Source of the DNA: Crambe crambe
Taxonomy: Eukaryota > Porifera > Demospongiae > Poecilosclerida > Crambeidae
DNA: 64,000 bases
Assembly (NCBI GenBank): GCA_963924555.1
Contig: OZ004594.1
Span: 1,364,001 to 1,428,000 of the forward strand
Reading direction: 5' to 3'
Part shown: positions 42,000-54,422 of the stretch, in pieces
Layout: every line of letters starts with the position of its first letter
How positions within the stretch are numbered: the stretch's first letter is position 1
Notes under the pieces: generated by a model
The model's input: only the letters and a program-made list of their open reading frames with translations
What the model was told of the DNA's origin: nothing
Databases searched by the model: none
Position numbers and translations under genes: made by a program

Positions 42000-43668
42000 A
42001 TGGCCACCGAAGATTCGATTCCTGTAGTTGACTTTAAAGACGTATTCTCCAGTCAGGACCTGGCTAGTTGCCCCCAGGTGAAACAGCTTCACTCTGCCTT
42101 TACCAAAGTCGGGTTTGTCTTCATCAAGAACCATGGCATTCAGAGAAAACTGGTAGGAAATCTCTGTAAAGCTAGCTAGTATCTTGATCCCTGACACCCA
42201 GGTGTTCTTGATTGAGCCCCAGTCTCAGGGGGTCTGGCTTAGCCTAGGCAAGTAGACGTATTGACCTTTGGGGGTGGAATCAAGGGTCTGGTCACCCATT
42301 AGGTCTGGCTTAGAGCTAGCTGGGTATCTGGTCTCAGTGTTGTGTTCTTAAGATAGATGATGCATTTCAAACTGCTGTCGACTTTTTTCATCTGCCACTT
42401 GAAGTCAAGAAGTCCTGTATCTACAGAATTAGGGAAAATAAAACAAGAAGTGGTGGCTATGTTGCAATGGAACAAGAAAGGTGATGTTTGACAAGACATA
42501 ATGTATGCTAATGGAAGATGGGATGGGATTGGATTTTTTGTATTAATCTATATTGTGGTTCTGTTGTCGCATGCAGTGTCAATCCATCCATGCCAGGTGA
42601 CCTCAAGGAATGTTTTCAGGTCTCCAATATTGAAGATGCTGTAAGTTGCATGACTTACCACTACAGTCTCGTCTGTCAACCCTTTACCAAACACAAAGGG
42701 TTGGTGCACGAGATCAAGACTATAGCAAGTCTTATAGCTCTTCAAATTTGTAGTTTCATACATTTCTGTTGATTCTAGACACTAATTGAGCTTTGATCTT
42801 TTATAGACATTTCCTGATAAAGCACTCCCAAACTTCAAAGCAGTTGTTTTCGACCTCTATAAGTCTTCAATAGCCCTCGCAAATACAATACTTGAAGCCA
42901 TGGGTTATGCTCTTAAACTTGATGTATGTTACCTACAACAAGACAGGCAGAGTTTCAATGAGATGATACATGGATTCTTTCCAGGATCCTCTCTTCTTTA
43001 TGAAAAACCACCAAAATGCTGGCCATTCTGGGAATTGCACTACAGCCCGTCTACTTTACTACCCTCCAATCTTATCTCCAGAGAGCATAAAACCCGGCCA
43101 GCTCCGATGTGGGGAACATGTCGACTATGGATCGATTACACTTCTCTTCCAAGATCCTCAGGGAGGACTTCAGGTAAGCTGGACAGTACCATAAGTTGGT
43201 AAGGGAGTTTCTAGAGAGATATGCTACCTGCCTTTCTTACTTGTACACCTCTATCACCTCTATTCAATGCAAAGTTGTAAGGGTTTGAATGTATTCTGTT
43301 CTATTATAGGTCAAAAAATGCCATGGGGGCTATATTGATGTTCCCTACATGCAGGATGCTGTGCTAGTGAATCTTGGAGCACTGATGCAAAAGTGGACCG
43401 GTGATAAATATTTAGCCACAGTAAATTGAATAATAATGCTATATACAATTTTGAGAACTGTGTATTTCTTTAGCCTCACAGAGTCTTGGTTCCTGACGAT
43501 GAATCCAAGCAAAGGAAAGCAAGGCAATCAATAGCTATTTTTGTGCATCCTGATGACGACACACTAGTGCAGTGCATTGACGGATCTGACAAGTATCCAC
43601 CCATTACAGCATACCAAGACACTTACAAAAGACTGTTTGACTCTTATGACAAGTCCTTCTTTCAATAG
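42000..43668 (+). CDS. Isopenicillin-N-synthase-like 2OG-Fe(II) oxygenase, copy 3
   Basis: Seven exons (42000-42152, 42353-42480, 42577-42640, 42807-42923, 42985-43173, 43310-43420, 43474-43668) give 318 aa with all splice sites intact. The iron triad (GEHVDYGS, TPHRVLIP in copy 1 becomes SHRVLVP here, since exon 7 opens PHRVLVPDD after GCC ACA) and the Arg-x-Ser pair (KARQSIAIF) are present. It is very close to copy 1 in sequence, including introns, which points to recent duplication; it differs mainly in exon 2 (CIYRIRENKTRSGGYVAM) and has a C-terminal DKSFFQ. Substrate unknown. Confidence 0.9.
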
Positions 43669-43899
43669 CATCATGTGAACTGTTAACATTTTCGAACATA
43701 AAGGGACTAAAATATGTTCTCATAGATAATTTATTCACTTATTCTTCCACTCTCTGTCTCTCACTGGTTATATACTTTGCTTTAAAAAAAAATCTGATGT
43801 GTATTCATAATAGCTAAAGCAGTTTTGAAATGTTTACTTATCTAGCTGGCGTGCTCTTTGTGTATAAAAGTAAAAGTATTTGATTATAATACCTCTTGT

Positions 43900-44215
43900 T
43901 CAGCTACTCTCTATCCTGCAGTGTTGACCCTAATGTTGTTGAGTTCATTGCCCAGATCTTGACTAATTTGAAGTTCAATACTCTGTGTATTGAACCAGCT
44001 ACTCACTTTAGAATCAGTAAGTGTGTTGTGAAGTGTATAATCCTCTAGAATATCAGTTCTGCAGTTTATGATGTCCAGGGCCACTTTCATTCCTGCAATG
44101 CTCCCAGAACTATTGAACTCGCTGCCAGAGGACATCACCAGAGAAAAGAAAAGGTGGTGGTCGCTTCTAAATCCACTGCAGGGTAGACTTCTTTGTAATA
44201 AGAGGCACTCTCAGC
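43900..44215 (-). pseudogene. Relic of a GABA-B-like receptor first exon
   Basis: Two pieces of receptor exon 1 remain on the minus strand in different frames. ASYYKEVYPAVDL is at about 44215-44155. After a deletion and frameshift with an in-frame stop, SGSEFNSSGSIAGMKVALDI and then TLHNTLTDSK end at the old donor. No exons 2-15 follow before the neighbouring gene. ACGCATGCGC at 44235-44244 is the leftover promoter palindrome. Confidence 0.85.
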
Positions 44216-44330
44216 ACCACCGTACCAGCCAGCTACGCATGCGCAATTTTTCCCGCCCAATTTTTCCTGATTTTTTTAAAAATTTAATAATTATGAAGTC
44301 TTTAATTAGTGGAGTCTCCATTCTATGAAA

Positions 44331-47300
44331 TCAGAATATAAGATAGTATAATGGCATGAATTGCATGAATTCTGTACACACCTGCTTAAGTTGAGCTAAC
44401 TCTTGCTCTAGCTCAGCCAACTTCTTCCTCAAGCTGATGACTTCAGTGACTTGGTCGCTGTTGCTTCCACCAATGACACCATTAATAGTGTCCATGGGTA
44501 CTGTAGCATTCCCAGAAGGGTGAGCACCACTGGGAGTAAAGACTGAATCCCCACTGGGGTCTTTATGGAGATTAACCACCTGCATAAGTCAATCGATCAC
44601 TTGAAACAATACTCTTGCCATTATTAATAAATAGTTCACCTTTGGAATGAAGACCAGACCCATTATGGCTGTGGTGCCTACTAGAAGACCCAGTGAAAAA
44701 ACAGCTACAAATACGTTTAGGTACTCGTACAATGTGTAAGTACAAATGATGATAACAGCCCACAGTAGGCTGGTAACATATATGGCAGCTGCTATGTACA
44801 AGGCATCGTTGAGACCCTTCACTTTGACCTTGCGGATGCTGAAGGCGAGAACCAGTGCAATGATCTGCAGGGCTCCTTTGTAGCCATAGAGAATTCCCAA
44901 GAAGATATCTCGAGGACCAGACTTGCAGGCATAGAAGTAATTGTATTGCACTATTCCAAAACCCTAGAATAGTGTAAACAAAATTTTTAATTTTACCACA
45001 AATGTGATATATAGCACTCAATTTGTCATACAGCCAACAGTTGTAGATTTTTATCTCCACAGAGTGCTCTAAGTAAACAGTAAACAATTAGCTAGCCATG
45101 ATGTGTGTCTGTGTCAACTTTCTGACTTGTTGTGACTGTTGACTACCATACAGCAAGTTTCCTCACCTTTGCCTCATTGCAAAACCAGAGGTCTTAAAAC
45201 CACAGTTGATAGCTACAAACCTTTTGTCACAGTGTACATAGACCTGGGTGATTTCTTTGAGCACAAAAGTGCTTGGTCTAAAGCCTCTAGCTCTAGCAGT
45301 GGCAAAAGTGAGGAAACTTGCTGTACCTTGCCTCTACAGTGAATCACAAGTTGGTTGTCCAATGTAAGATGAAAGAGCTGTGTAAACTTGAGGCTGTTCC
45401 TGAATAGATGTGTGGCTTTTCCTCAATAGATGCAAGTTTTTATTTGCAGTCAATTTGCGCTTCACATTTGGACAACCAACTTGCAATTCACTGTATCAGT
45501 ATAACAATTATAATCTACCTCTTCACTTTTTGTCGGGTCCTCTTCGTTTAGAATTGTGATCACTTTGAATCCCTTTGCTCCTACAATGGATGTGTAGGTC
45601 ACAAGAATAACCAAGTCTATCACCACCAAGATCAAAACACCCACTGCCAGCTTCCAGTCTTTCATGCTCTGAAATTAGGGGAGGAGGGTGCAGACACATG
45701 AAAAGGAAGGTAGATTGATTTTCAATGTTGATAGTTTGTCAAAGGTGATTTTTTTAGAATTCTCACAGCAACGTTGCTTGGCTTATTCAGAGTAGCTAAT
45801 AATAATATTTAGATTATGCTTTAGCTAGGGTGTCTCGGCCACCTAGACCAGGAAACATGTTTTTGGTATTCAAAGACTTATTCAGAGCGAATTAAAATAA
45901 CAATCGATCATAAAAATACACTGTGTTTCCTTCAAGTTTCTGTTGGAAACACAGTGGAAGATCTCTTATTTTTCACAGTGATAGGTCAACAATTTTCATA
46001 GCTAACAACACAGTCCTTACATTTTTGGAGTTGGGTTTCGGGTTGTTGAAGATGTAGTGGATACGGACCATCTTGGCCACAATAGTTCCATAGCAGAGTG
46101 AGTAGCCAATGGCAGTGAGCCACGGTTCGAGGTTACAGAGGACTTTCACGCCCAGGGGGGTTTTGGTTGGAATCACATGAAGGTACACATCGATGTATAG
46201 GATTATGGCTCCAATTCCAATGAGGTAGTTCAGCTTAGGGCTACCCAACTTAATCAAACTGTAGCAAATATTTAAAAAAAACCCTGTAATTCCAAACAAT
46301 TCAAATATTTCTGAAACTGAGTCAAAGTTGACTATAATAGTATAAAATAGAGCTGATAAGCTGGAAGAGTTTGAAAATAATTGAACCGTTCAGAATTACC
46401 CTCACTTTACAATAATTATAGCTATGATAATATTTACGTTTTGCTCCTGAAGTAGCAGTTGAATACAAGGCAAAATAAGGTGAAGATTATCCCACATGAT
46501 GCCAATATGAAAAAAATCGCAGTAGTAGCAGGATGAATGGTCACTGTGGTGTTCCTAGCAACACCGTCCCGAGGTGTACCATCTGTAGTAAACAAAGCTA
46601 ATGTGATAATTATAAAGGCAGTGGTATACTTCGTGGTTCAATACAGCTAGACTCCTGTGGTTAATTCCATGTATTAGCACCTTATTATCATGGCTGCATG
46701 TTTTATATCTACAGTTTACCTGGCCACAACATTTCATCTGTGAAGCTGACATCAAAATAATAGTTATCCTGTGTTCTTTCAGTCACTTCCCCGATCCTGA
46801 CAATTTGGAGAGTCCCTTTAAGGGTGTATAATAGTTCATTTTAATTGTCCCAAAATTGTCCATTTCTCTACTAGCTACAATCATAATAATAATAGATCAT
46901 TATCTTACCTGACACATCAGGTCTTATTTGAAAAACTTGACGCTCATTAGTTGAACGAATTCCTTCTGTATTGAATCGCACTGGTCCCTAAGGAAGCAGA
47001 TCATCAACTTACTATCATAACTATTATCATTATCATAATGTCCCATCTAACCGTTATTCCAATGAAGTTACTATTATTGATGTGATCAAACATCTGTCGA
47101 TGAAACAGCTCATTACTGTACCGAATGCTGATATTGGCATTCGCTGATTATTACAAACAAAAATAATCAGTACTATTTCCAGTAACTCTTATATAGCTGT
47201 ACCTTTTAAAACATTATCCAGTGCATAAGCCAAGGTCCAAGTTGCATCATAGCAGTATGGAGCTATTTGATTTCTGTTATAAGCAGGAGGTCCTGCAATC

Positions 47301-49255
47301 TTTATATTTGCTTCCTCCTTGTACTCAAATCCTCTCTATAATTATTAGTAATAATACATTGTCATGTAACCTCCTCTCTATAGTTATTAGTAACAATATG
47401 TCATGTGACCTCAGTAATACATTATCATGTGACCTCCTCTCTATAGTTATTAGTAATAATACATTGTCATGTGACCTCCTCTATAATTGTCATGTGACCA
47501 CTTCACATCAGTGATCAATTCATTGCTACAATAAAACCCGAAGTCTTACAATTCCTGACGTTGTGTTTTGATCATTGGGGACTTGGAAATTAAAGTGATG
47601 AACAGTGAGTGCGTAGGGCAGGATCTTCTCCCTATCCTCTGGAGAACAAGTGTCATTGATGCCCTCACTCTCTCTTAGCCACCATTTTCCTTCATACCAG
47701 CCCATCAATATAATCAGGTGGCTAGGGTACTTGATGTTTCTCCGATAAGCCTGTGAATACATGACTCTATTGAAGATGCACTTATGCATCGCTCATTGAT
47801 CAATCCATTGATCAAATTACTTATATACCTCACACAAGAAGACTCGAGCATGTCTCTCGTAGCTTGCAACTATGAAAATCCGTGCTGCTGGATCCTGCAC
47901 AAACATACAGTAGTAGTGTGGGAGTGCTTGCATTGGCGGAACTAATGTCAGACCATGAGGAAAAGATTATTGGCGGTGATTCAATTTGGCCCATTCTCTC
48001 CTATATTTAAGCTGGCCATATTGGCATTGAGCTCACCACACGTGTAGAAATTATGAAAATTCAATTTCTAAAATACCCATTACTATAATCCTGCTATACA
48101 TGGTTACTGTCTATCCAGTTTGAATGACTGTGTAATAAATAAATGATTCAAGCTAGCTATGTAGTTATAATTAGTTATATAGCAGCTTACGACTGGTTCT
48201 CTTAGCCCAGTAATACTTTCATTAGTTTCAAATAGTTTCTCGGAGTATCTGATGCCACTCGAGGTTAGTTGTTGTTTGAGGGCGTCCATGGCCTGCATGC
48301 AAACACAAGACAATATTAGAGGAAGTGGGAGGAGGCCGGAGGGGAAGATGTGTACATAATTATACAACCCACAAAGTCATGACCACACAAATAAGTGGTT
48401 TCCAGACCGATGGACCGAACAGGGGTTTTTAATTGGCAACAGCTTGAAACTGAAAAAAAAAAAAGCTTTATAGTGCCCCATATTTTTACCGATCCATGAT
48501 AAGATATAGCACACTGACTAGCTACATGGTATCAGACTTACCACTGTGTACAGGTTTTCATTTTGAGTTATAATAGAGACATAATTCCAATTGTAGTGTT
48601 TTATGAGAGTGAAATAAATTGGAGCAATGTCTCTCATGGTCTGAAGGAGCTGGAAGTAGCGACGAAAGCGTGAACGATCGATGAGTTCAGTAGAAGCAGT
48701 GGAACACGAAATCTAATATAAAATTTGATGATCAAACAGGCATGACGTGTTTGGATCTTAATTGCATGTACATGAGTGACATTGTAGTAATGGGAGACTT
48801 CTGCAGTGGGTTCAGTTGCCACAGAACATCCAGCCCCTATCAATGCCACTTTGGATATTCCATCTCTTGAGAGGAATTGACTGAAGAGAGCATCAAGAGC
48901 TGTAGTCCTTTGACACTTTTATGCATAATTATATTAAATGCAGAACATTAATGCTTGTTAGCTAATATTTTTTTCCTCTCACCTTGGAATCAGTCAGGGT
49001 ATAATGAAGTGTGTGATTTGCTAGAATATCAGATCTGTTATTAATTTTGTCCAAGGCCACTTTTATTCCAGCAATGTTCCCAGAGCCATTGAACTCGCTG
49101 CCAAAGGACTGGATCAGAGCAAAGAAGAGATGGTTGCTCAAGTCACCGGTCAAGTCCACCGGAGGATAGACTTCCTTGTAATAAGATTCATTAGCACCAG
49201 CAGTAAACAAAGAGACAGCTGCCCCGGCAAACAATATCAACTTTACTGTTTCCAT
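44331..49255 (-). CDS. GABA-B-like class C G-protein-coupled receptor (copy B)
   Basis: Fifteen exons (49255-48983, 48915-48772, 48712-48542, 48292-48191, 47894-47829, 47750-47550, 47335-47203, 47143-47052, 46987-46909, 46815-46720, 46582-46438, 46258-46021, 45668-45519, 44963-44640, 44579-44331) give 820 aa. Exon lengths and phases match receptor A almost exon for exon. A signal peptide (METVKLILFAGAAVSLFTAG) precedes the flytrap module, then seven TM helices (TM1 TAIFFILASCGIIFTLFCLV; the TM5-6 region includes SIRKVKVKGLNDALY). The cytoplasmic tail has a leucine-heptad coiled coil (VISLRKKLAELEQELAQLKQ), the feature that pairs GABA-B subunits in vertebrates. The YDATW motif is preceded by NQIAPYC, with no acid. 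The last coding exon reads into VCTEFMQF past a GTGTGT that could be a donor, so the extreme C-terminus is uncertain. Confidence 0.92.
47330..47505. repeat. About 40-bp tandem repeat in a receptor B intron
   Basis: Copies of ATTATTAGTAATAATACATTG followed by TCATGTGACCTCCTCTCTAT recur about four times immediately beside exon 7. The repeat unit includes the exon-flanking CTCTCTATA, so the array seems to have grown from the exon edge. Confidence 0.65.
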
Positions 49256-49310
49256 AATTTCAGTCGATGGATGACGAGTAGCTAAACCCACGGTCTTTAA
49301 ATTATAGTAT

Positions 49311-49320
49311 GCGCATGCGC
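49311..49320. promoter_or_regulatory. Perfect NRF1-type palindrome upstream of receptor B
   Basis: GCGCATGCGC lies 56 bp upstream of the receptor B start codon (49255, minus strand). The interval 49256-49580 also contains the 3' flank of receptor C, whose stop codon is at 49581. Confidence 0.55.
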
Positions 49321-49580
49321 ACACGTGGGCGCAATAATGATTGTCTGCTAATTATAATAATATAATGAATAAATAAACAAAACGATTGTCTCTTTATTAT
49401 AAAGTAAAATAAAAGCTACTGAATGTAATCATAAATTCTAGCATAGAAAAGGGGAAAAATAAAAACAAAAAACAATAGTATCACTATCATTCTACTAGAC
49501 TAGAGTACTAAATTTCTTTGATATCATATACAAAAATTAATGACGAGTTAAGAAAGGACAACATTAAATTATTTTTTTTA

Positions 49581-52500
49581 CTAGCGTACCACCTTAAACT
49601 CAGATAACTGTTCTTCCAGTTCAATCACCCTCTTCCTCAAGGTGTTGACTTCAGCAGTTTGGCCTTCCTGCTTCTCAGTACTGTTATCACCAATGATACC
49701 AGTCACTACATTTCCTGGAGCTGAAGGATTCACAGAAGGAGAAGTGCCAGTTTTACTGAAGACAGTGTCTCCCTTGGGATCCTTGAAGAGTCCAATCATC
49801 TGCACAATGAATCATAGATACATGAATACGTGTATATAAAACCTTAGAGAGAGCCCCCAGGCAAAGAATTGCCCGGGCTGCAGCTGTTTTAGCTATTCAG
49901 AAATCAATTCAGGAGATTTGCATCACACTGTTGTAGGTTATAATATGGAAGAAGTAAAGGTGTGCAGATCACTATGTCACTAGCTTCCATATGGGTAGCT
50001 AAGGAGGCTAATGCCATAATGCCAATTAATCCATGTTTTGTTGGCAAAGATTCTGCACTGAATCTGAATTTGGTTCTTGCATATAATAATAGGCTATCAT
50101 AGGTCAAGTCACAGGCTATGCCATGCAGTAATAGCAATAGCCTAAGGGTTAGTAATAGCCTAAGGGTTAGTAATAGCCTAAGGGTTAGTAATAGCCTAAG
50201 GGTTAGTAACAGGGTAGCTAGCCTGCTACCTTTGGAATGAAGACCAGACTCGTTATAACTGAAGCTCCTATTAGAAGACCGAAGCAGAACACTGCTGTGA
50301 ATGCGTTCAAGTACTCGAACAGGGAATACGTCGAGACAATGATAACAGCCCACAGTAGGCTGGTAATGTATATGGCAGCTGCTATGTACAAAGCATCGTT
50401 GAGACCCTTCACTTTGACCTTGCGGATGCTGAAGGCGAGAACCAGAGCAATGATCTGCAGAGCTGCTTTGTAGCCATAAAGAATTCCCAGGAAGATGTCT
50501 CGACTCTTGGACTTGCAAACGAGGATATAGAAGTACTCCACGATTCCAAAACCCTAAGAGAGAAAATCAATATTTCAGCTCACCATCATAGTAATATATA
50601 TATATTAGCTATGTGAGGAGAAAAACGACCACTTGAAGGCTAACTTTTAATGTGTGTATCAATATTGCACGAAGTGGTCGGTTTTCTCAGATCCTGTCAC
50701 AACATTGGCTATATTATACCTTCTCACTGCGTGATGGATACTCTCGGTTGAGGATCCTTTGCAAAGTGAATCCCCTGACCCCATCCACAGCAGTGTAGAT
50801 CACAAGGATGATCAGATCCACCAGGACAAGAATTAGCACTCCCACTGCTAGCTTCCAATCCTTCATAGTCTAAAGCACATATACCATGATGGACTAGATG
50901 AATCTGAGGATTCTAGCATGCATAGCTGTTACGACCCCTTTTCTCATCAAATTCGTAGGGGAAAAAGATCTAGCAGCTGGGCTACTGAGAATCTTAAGCT
51001 ATATTTATAGTGTGGTAGTGGCTATAGACTACTATAGCTAGTATAAGCTAACTTTCTTGACATTGGGTTTCGGGTCGTTGAAGATGTAGTAGACACGGAC
51101 CATCTTTGCCACGATGGTTCCGAAGCAGAGTGAGTAGCCAATGGCAGTGAACCAGGGTGTGATGTTACAGAGGACTTTCACGCCCAGGTGATCTGTTGTT
51201 GGTATCACATGAAGGTACACGTCGACGTATAGGATAAAGGCTCCAATTCCAATGAGGTAGTTCAGCTTAGGGCTACCCAACTTGATCAAACTGCATTATA
51301 TAAAATAAAAGAGTGGAATTTGTACTTGCTATAATCATGTTGTAGATACATTTTGTCTCTGAAGTAGCAGTTAAATATGAGGCAGATGATGGTGAAGACT
51401 ATCCCAGCTGTCCCCAGGATTGCACACACAACTATCGTTGCAGGATGAATGCTGACTGTGGTGTTCTTAGCAATTCCATCACGGGGTATGCCTTCTGGAG
51501 AATCAACACCAATAAAACAATCATAGAATGACTCCCTGAACCCCTCCACACACTAGGGCAAAGGGCTATGGCTTAGGGCTAAGGTTAGGGCTAGGGCTTA
51601 GGACTAGGGCTAGGGCTAGGACTATGGCTAGAGGGCTAAGTCACACTATTATTAATACCTGGCCATAAAATTTTGTCATCGAAGAAGCTCTCAAACTCGG
51701 TTTCGTTTTCAATCATTATCACATTGCCTACTTTTTCAAGTTCTAGTCCCCCTTTAGCAATAATAAATCATGATATCACTTCAAGTGCATCAGGAAGGAA
51801 TAATCCTAACTTGCCAGATTGATTTCTGAATTGGAAAACATGGCGCTCGAAAGTTGCACGTATTCCATCTGCATTGAACTCAATTGGACCCTATAAAATG
51901 ATTTAAAATAACATTATGTAGAGAGTGATTTGTCACAGGGGTCACCATGGTAATGATTATACATCCCTTTGCTTTAATAATAAGTTGCTCCCCGAAGTAT
52001 ATCTTGCTACAATAACTCACTGTCAATCCATTGAAGTCACTTGCATTGACAGTATCAAACATTGTCTGATGAAAATCTTCATTGCTATACTGAATATTAA
52101 TGCTGGGATTTTCTATATAAAAAGGAGAAGAAGAAAAAGATTAGCTATCTCACATGCAGCAAACAAGTAAACTAATGACCACCACCTTGCAAGATGCTGT
52201 GCAATGCAAAAGCTAGGGTCCACGTAGCATCAAAACAATATGGAGTGAACAAGTTCTTCATGTATTTAGGAGGTCCTTCATACTTTACTTCCACGTCATG
52301 ATTGTACTCTCCCCCAACCTAATAATAGTATGGCATAACTTTGAACAAGAAGTGACGCTCATTTATCATTTATAACAGCATTACGATTCCTGATGTTGTT
52401 GTGAGGTTATTTGGGATTCTGTAAGTGAAGTGATGGACAGAGAGTGCGTATTCCAATATTTCCTCCCTTTCCTTTGAAGAACAACTCTCATCGCTCTCTC

Positions 52501-54029
52501 TTAGCCACCATTTCCCTTCATACCAGCCCATCAATATAATCAAGAATCTAGGGTACTTCATGTTTTTCTCATAAGCCTGTGAAAGAATAAAGATAATCAT
52601 AGCATGCAATTACTTTTTTCTAGTGAATTTACCTTACACAGGAAGGCTCTAGCATGTCTTTCATAACTTGCAATAATGAAAATTCGTGCTGCTGGATCCT
52701 GCATAATAATTTGGTGATAAAATCATTATTATTGTTGTTGCATTCCCATGAACTAAGCCCTGTTGGTGGTGGGCCCTATTGTTTCCTATGACATGATATA
52801 CTATCAATGTTGCTGAATAAAATAGTTGCTATTGGTGATGATAACTCACAATAGGTTCCCTAAGTCCAGCAATGCTTTCATTGCTCTCAAAGCGTTTCTC
52901 AGAGAATGCGACTTTATTGGAGTACAAAAATTTCTTGAGTAAATCCATAGCCTGCAGAGTGAATGATAGATACACGGTGTTATTACAAGCATCTTCCCAG
53001 GTATATATACTTCTCCTCAAGAGAGTGTGTTGTGTGTGCATGTCTAATATTTCACTGTCCCACATACAGCACAAGTTAAGACTCACCACTGTGAAAATGT
53101 TTTCATTTTGGACTACAATGGAGACATATTTCCAGCTGTAGTGGTTTATCAGTCCCAAGTAGATCGAAGAAATTCCTTTCATCGTTTGGAGGAGTTGAAA
53201 ATGACGACGAAAGCGAGAACGATCGATGAGCTCAGTGGAAGTGGTGGAGCAAGAAATCTAAAGAAAAATATCAAATTTCATGCTCATGATTAATAGAAAG
53301 ACTGACCCCACAGAAACTAATAATGTAAACAAACATCGTCACATATTGTGTATTAGGCCCTACCACATCTTTGTATAATAGAGTGGGGAAATGGCCAATT
53401 TTTTTTTAACGAGACCGCTAGCACTTCTAGATTGGATTGCTGATCATTGTCAGAATTGACTATAGCATGCTATTGATGTCTAAAGGTGGCAAGGTGACTG
53501 GCTAGCATACTATAGGCAAGCTATAGCTGAATTAACTTAGACTAGTTCTTACTTGAGTGACATTGTAGTAGTGGGAGACTTCTGCAGTGGGTTCAGTCGC
53601 CACAGAACATCCAGCCCCTATCACAGCCACTTTGGATATGCCATCTCTTGAGAGGAGTTGATTAAAAAGAGCATCAAGTGCTTTGGTCCTTACACACTGA
53701 CAATGTATAATAATAATAATTGCAGAATAAAGAACTTGAAGTTAACTCACCATGGAATCGGTTAGTGTGTAGTGAAGTGTGTGATTTGGCAGAATATCTG
53801 ACCTATTGTTGATTTTGTCCAGGGCCACTTTTACTCCAGCAATATTCCCAGAGCCATTGAACTCGCTGCCAAAGGACTGGATCAGAGCAAAGAAGAGGCG
53901 ATTGCTCAAGTTGCCCGTCAAGTCCACCGGAGGATAGACTTCCTTGTAATAAGGAACATTCTGAGTAGCAACAGAGACGCAAGAGACGGCTACCACAGTT
54001 AGCAGCAGCAACAGAACTTTTCCCATCAT
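49581..54029 (-). CDS. GABA-B-like class C G-protein-coupled receptor (copy C)
   Basis: Fifteen exons (54029-53751, 53696-53553, 53257-53087, 52951-52850, 52698-52633, 52576-52385, 52318-52186, 52112-52021, 51890-51815, 51751-51659, 51494-51350, 51290-51053, 50869-50720, 50553-50230, 49799-49581) give 807 aa. I start at MMGKVLLLLLTVVAVS, an excellent signal peptide, rather than at the Met 14 codons upstream. The flytrap and seven TM helices are as in copy B; the tail ends in a coiled coil (VNTLRKRVIELEEQLSEF). Exon 9 ends TCTG|GCAAGT, a GC-type donor where copies A and B have GT. YDATW is FDATW here, preceded by NLFTPYC. It is more similar to copy B than to A, and B and C lie head to tail, so they are probably a tandem duplication. 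Confidence 0.92.
50137..50210. repeat. 18-bp minisatellite in the last intron of receptor C
   Basis: AGCCTAAGGGTTAGTAAT repeats four times. The same intron (49800-50229) shows no coding sequence. Related TTAGGG/CTAGGG-rich patches occur at 51555-51635 and 63340-63420. Confidence 0.85.
51555..51635. repeat. GGGCTA-rich patch in a receptor C intron
   Basis: Irregular repeats of GGGCTAGGGCTAGGACTAGG with occasional GGTTAGGG. It resembles degenerate telomere-type sequence but is short and imperfect. Confidence 0.6.
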
Positions 54030-54326
54030 AAATGGAGTAGCGTCAATATGTGTTTGACAAGTTGTTTTCAACTGACTAGCTAGTAGAGCAACTTTTATAG
54101 CAATTATCTGGCTAGCTAGCTACCTATAGATCTAATCAAGTTTGTGGATCCAACTAGTTGCCACTAGAAATGAAAACATGAACCCAATAGGATTTTCATT
54201 ATGAGGTCAGAATCATTGCAACTGCAATTATAAACCTCAATGTCCCCTTTAACCTGGACTTTATCCTTGTTTTTTAATGTAAGTGTGTACTCACTATTAA
54301 AGGTAGTCGACCCCACAAAACAACAT

Positions 54327-54422
54327 GTAAGCCATACCATAGCAATTACCATAGCAATTACCATAGCAATTACCATAGCAATTACCATAACAATTACCAT
54401 AGCAATTACCATAGCAATTGAT
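54327..54422. repeat. 12-bp minisatellite upstream of receptor C
   Basis: About eight units of ACCATAGCAATT. Both strands appear open because the repeat is a multiple of three; neither is a gene. The rest of 54030-54659 holds nothing else I can support. Confidence 0.85.

Noticed and set aside
45139-45342. Plus-strand 67-codon open frame inside receptor B
   Set aside because: Lies within an intron of receptor B on the opposite strand with no domain or splice support.
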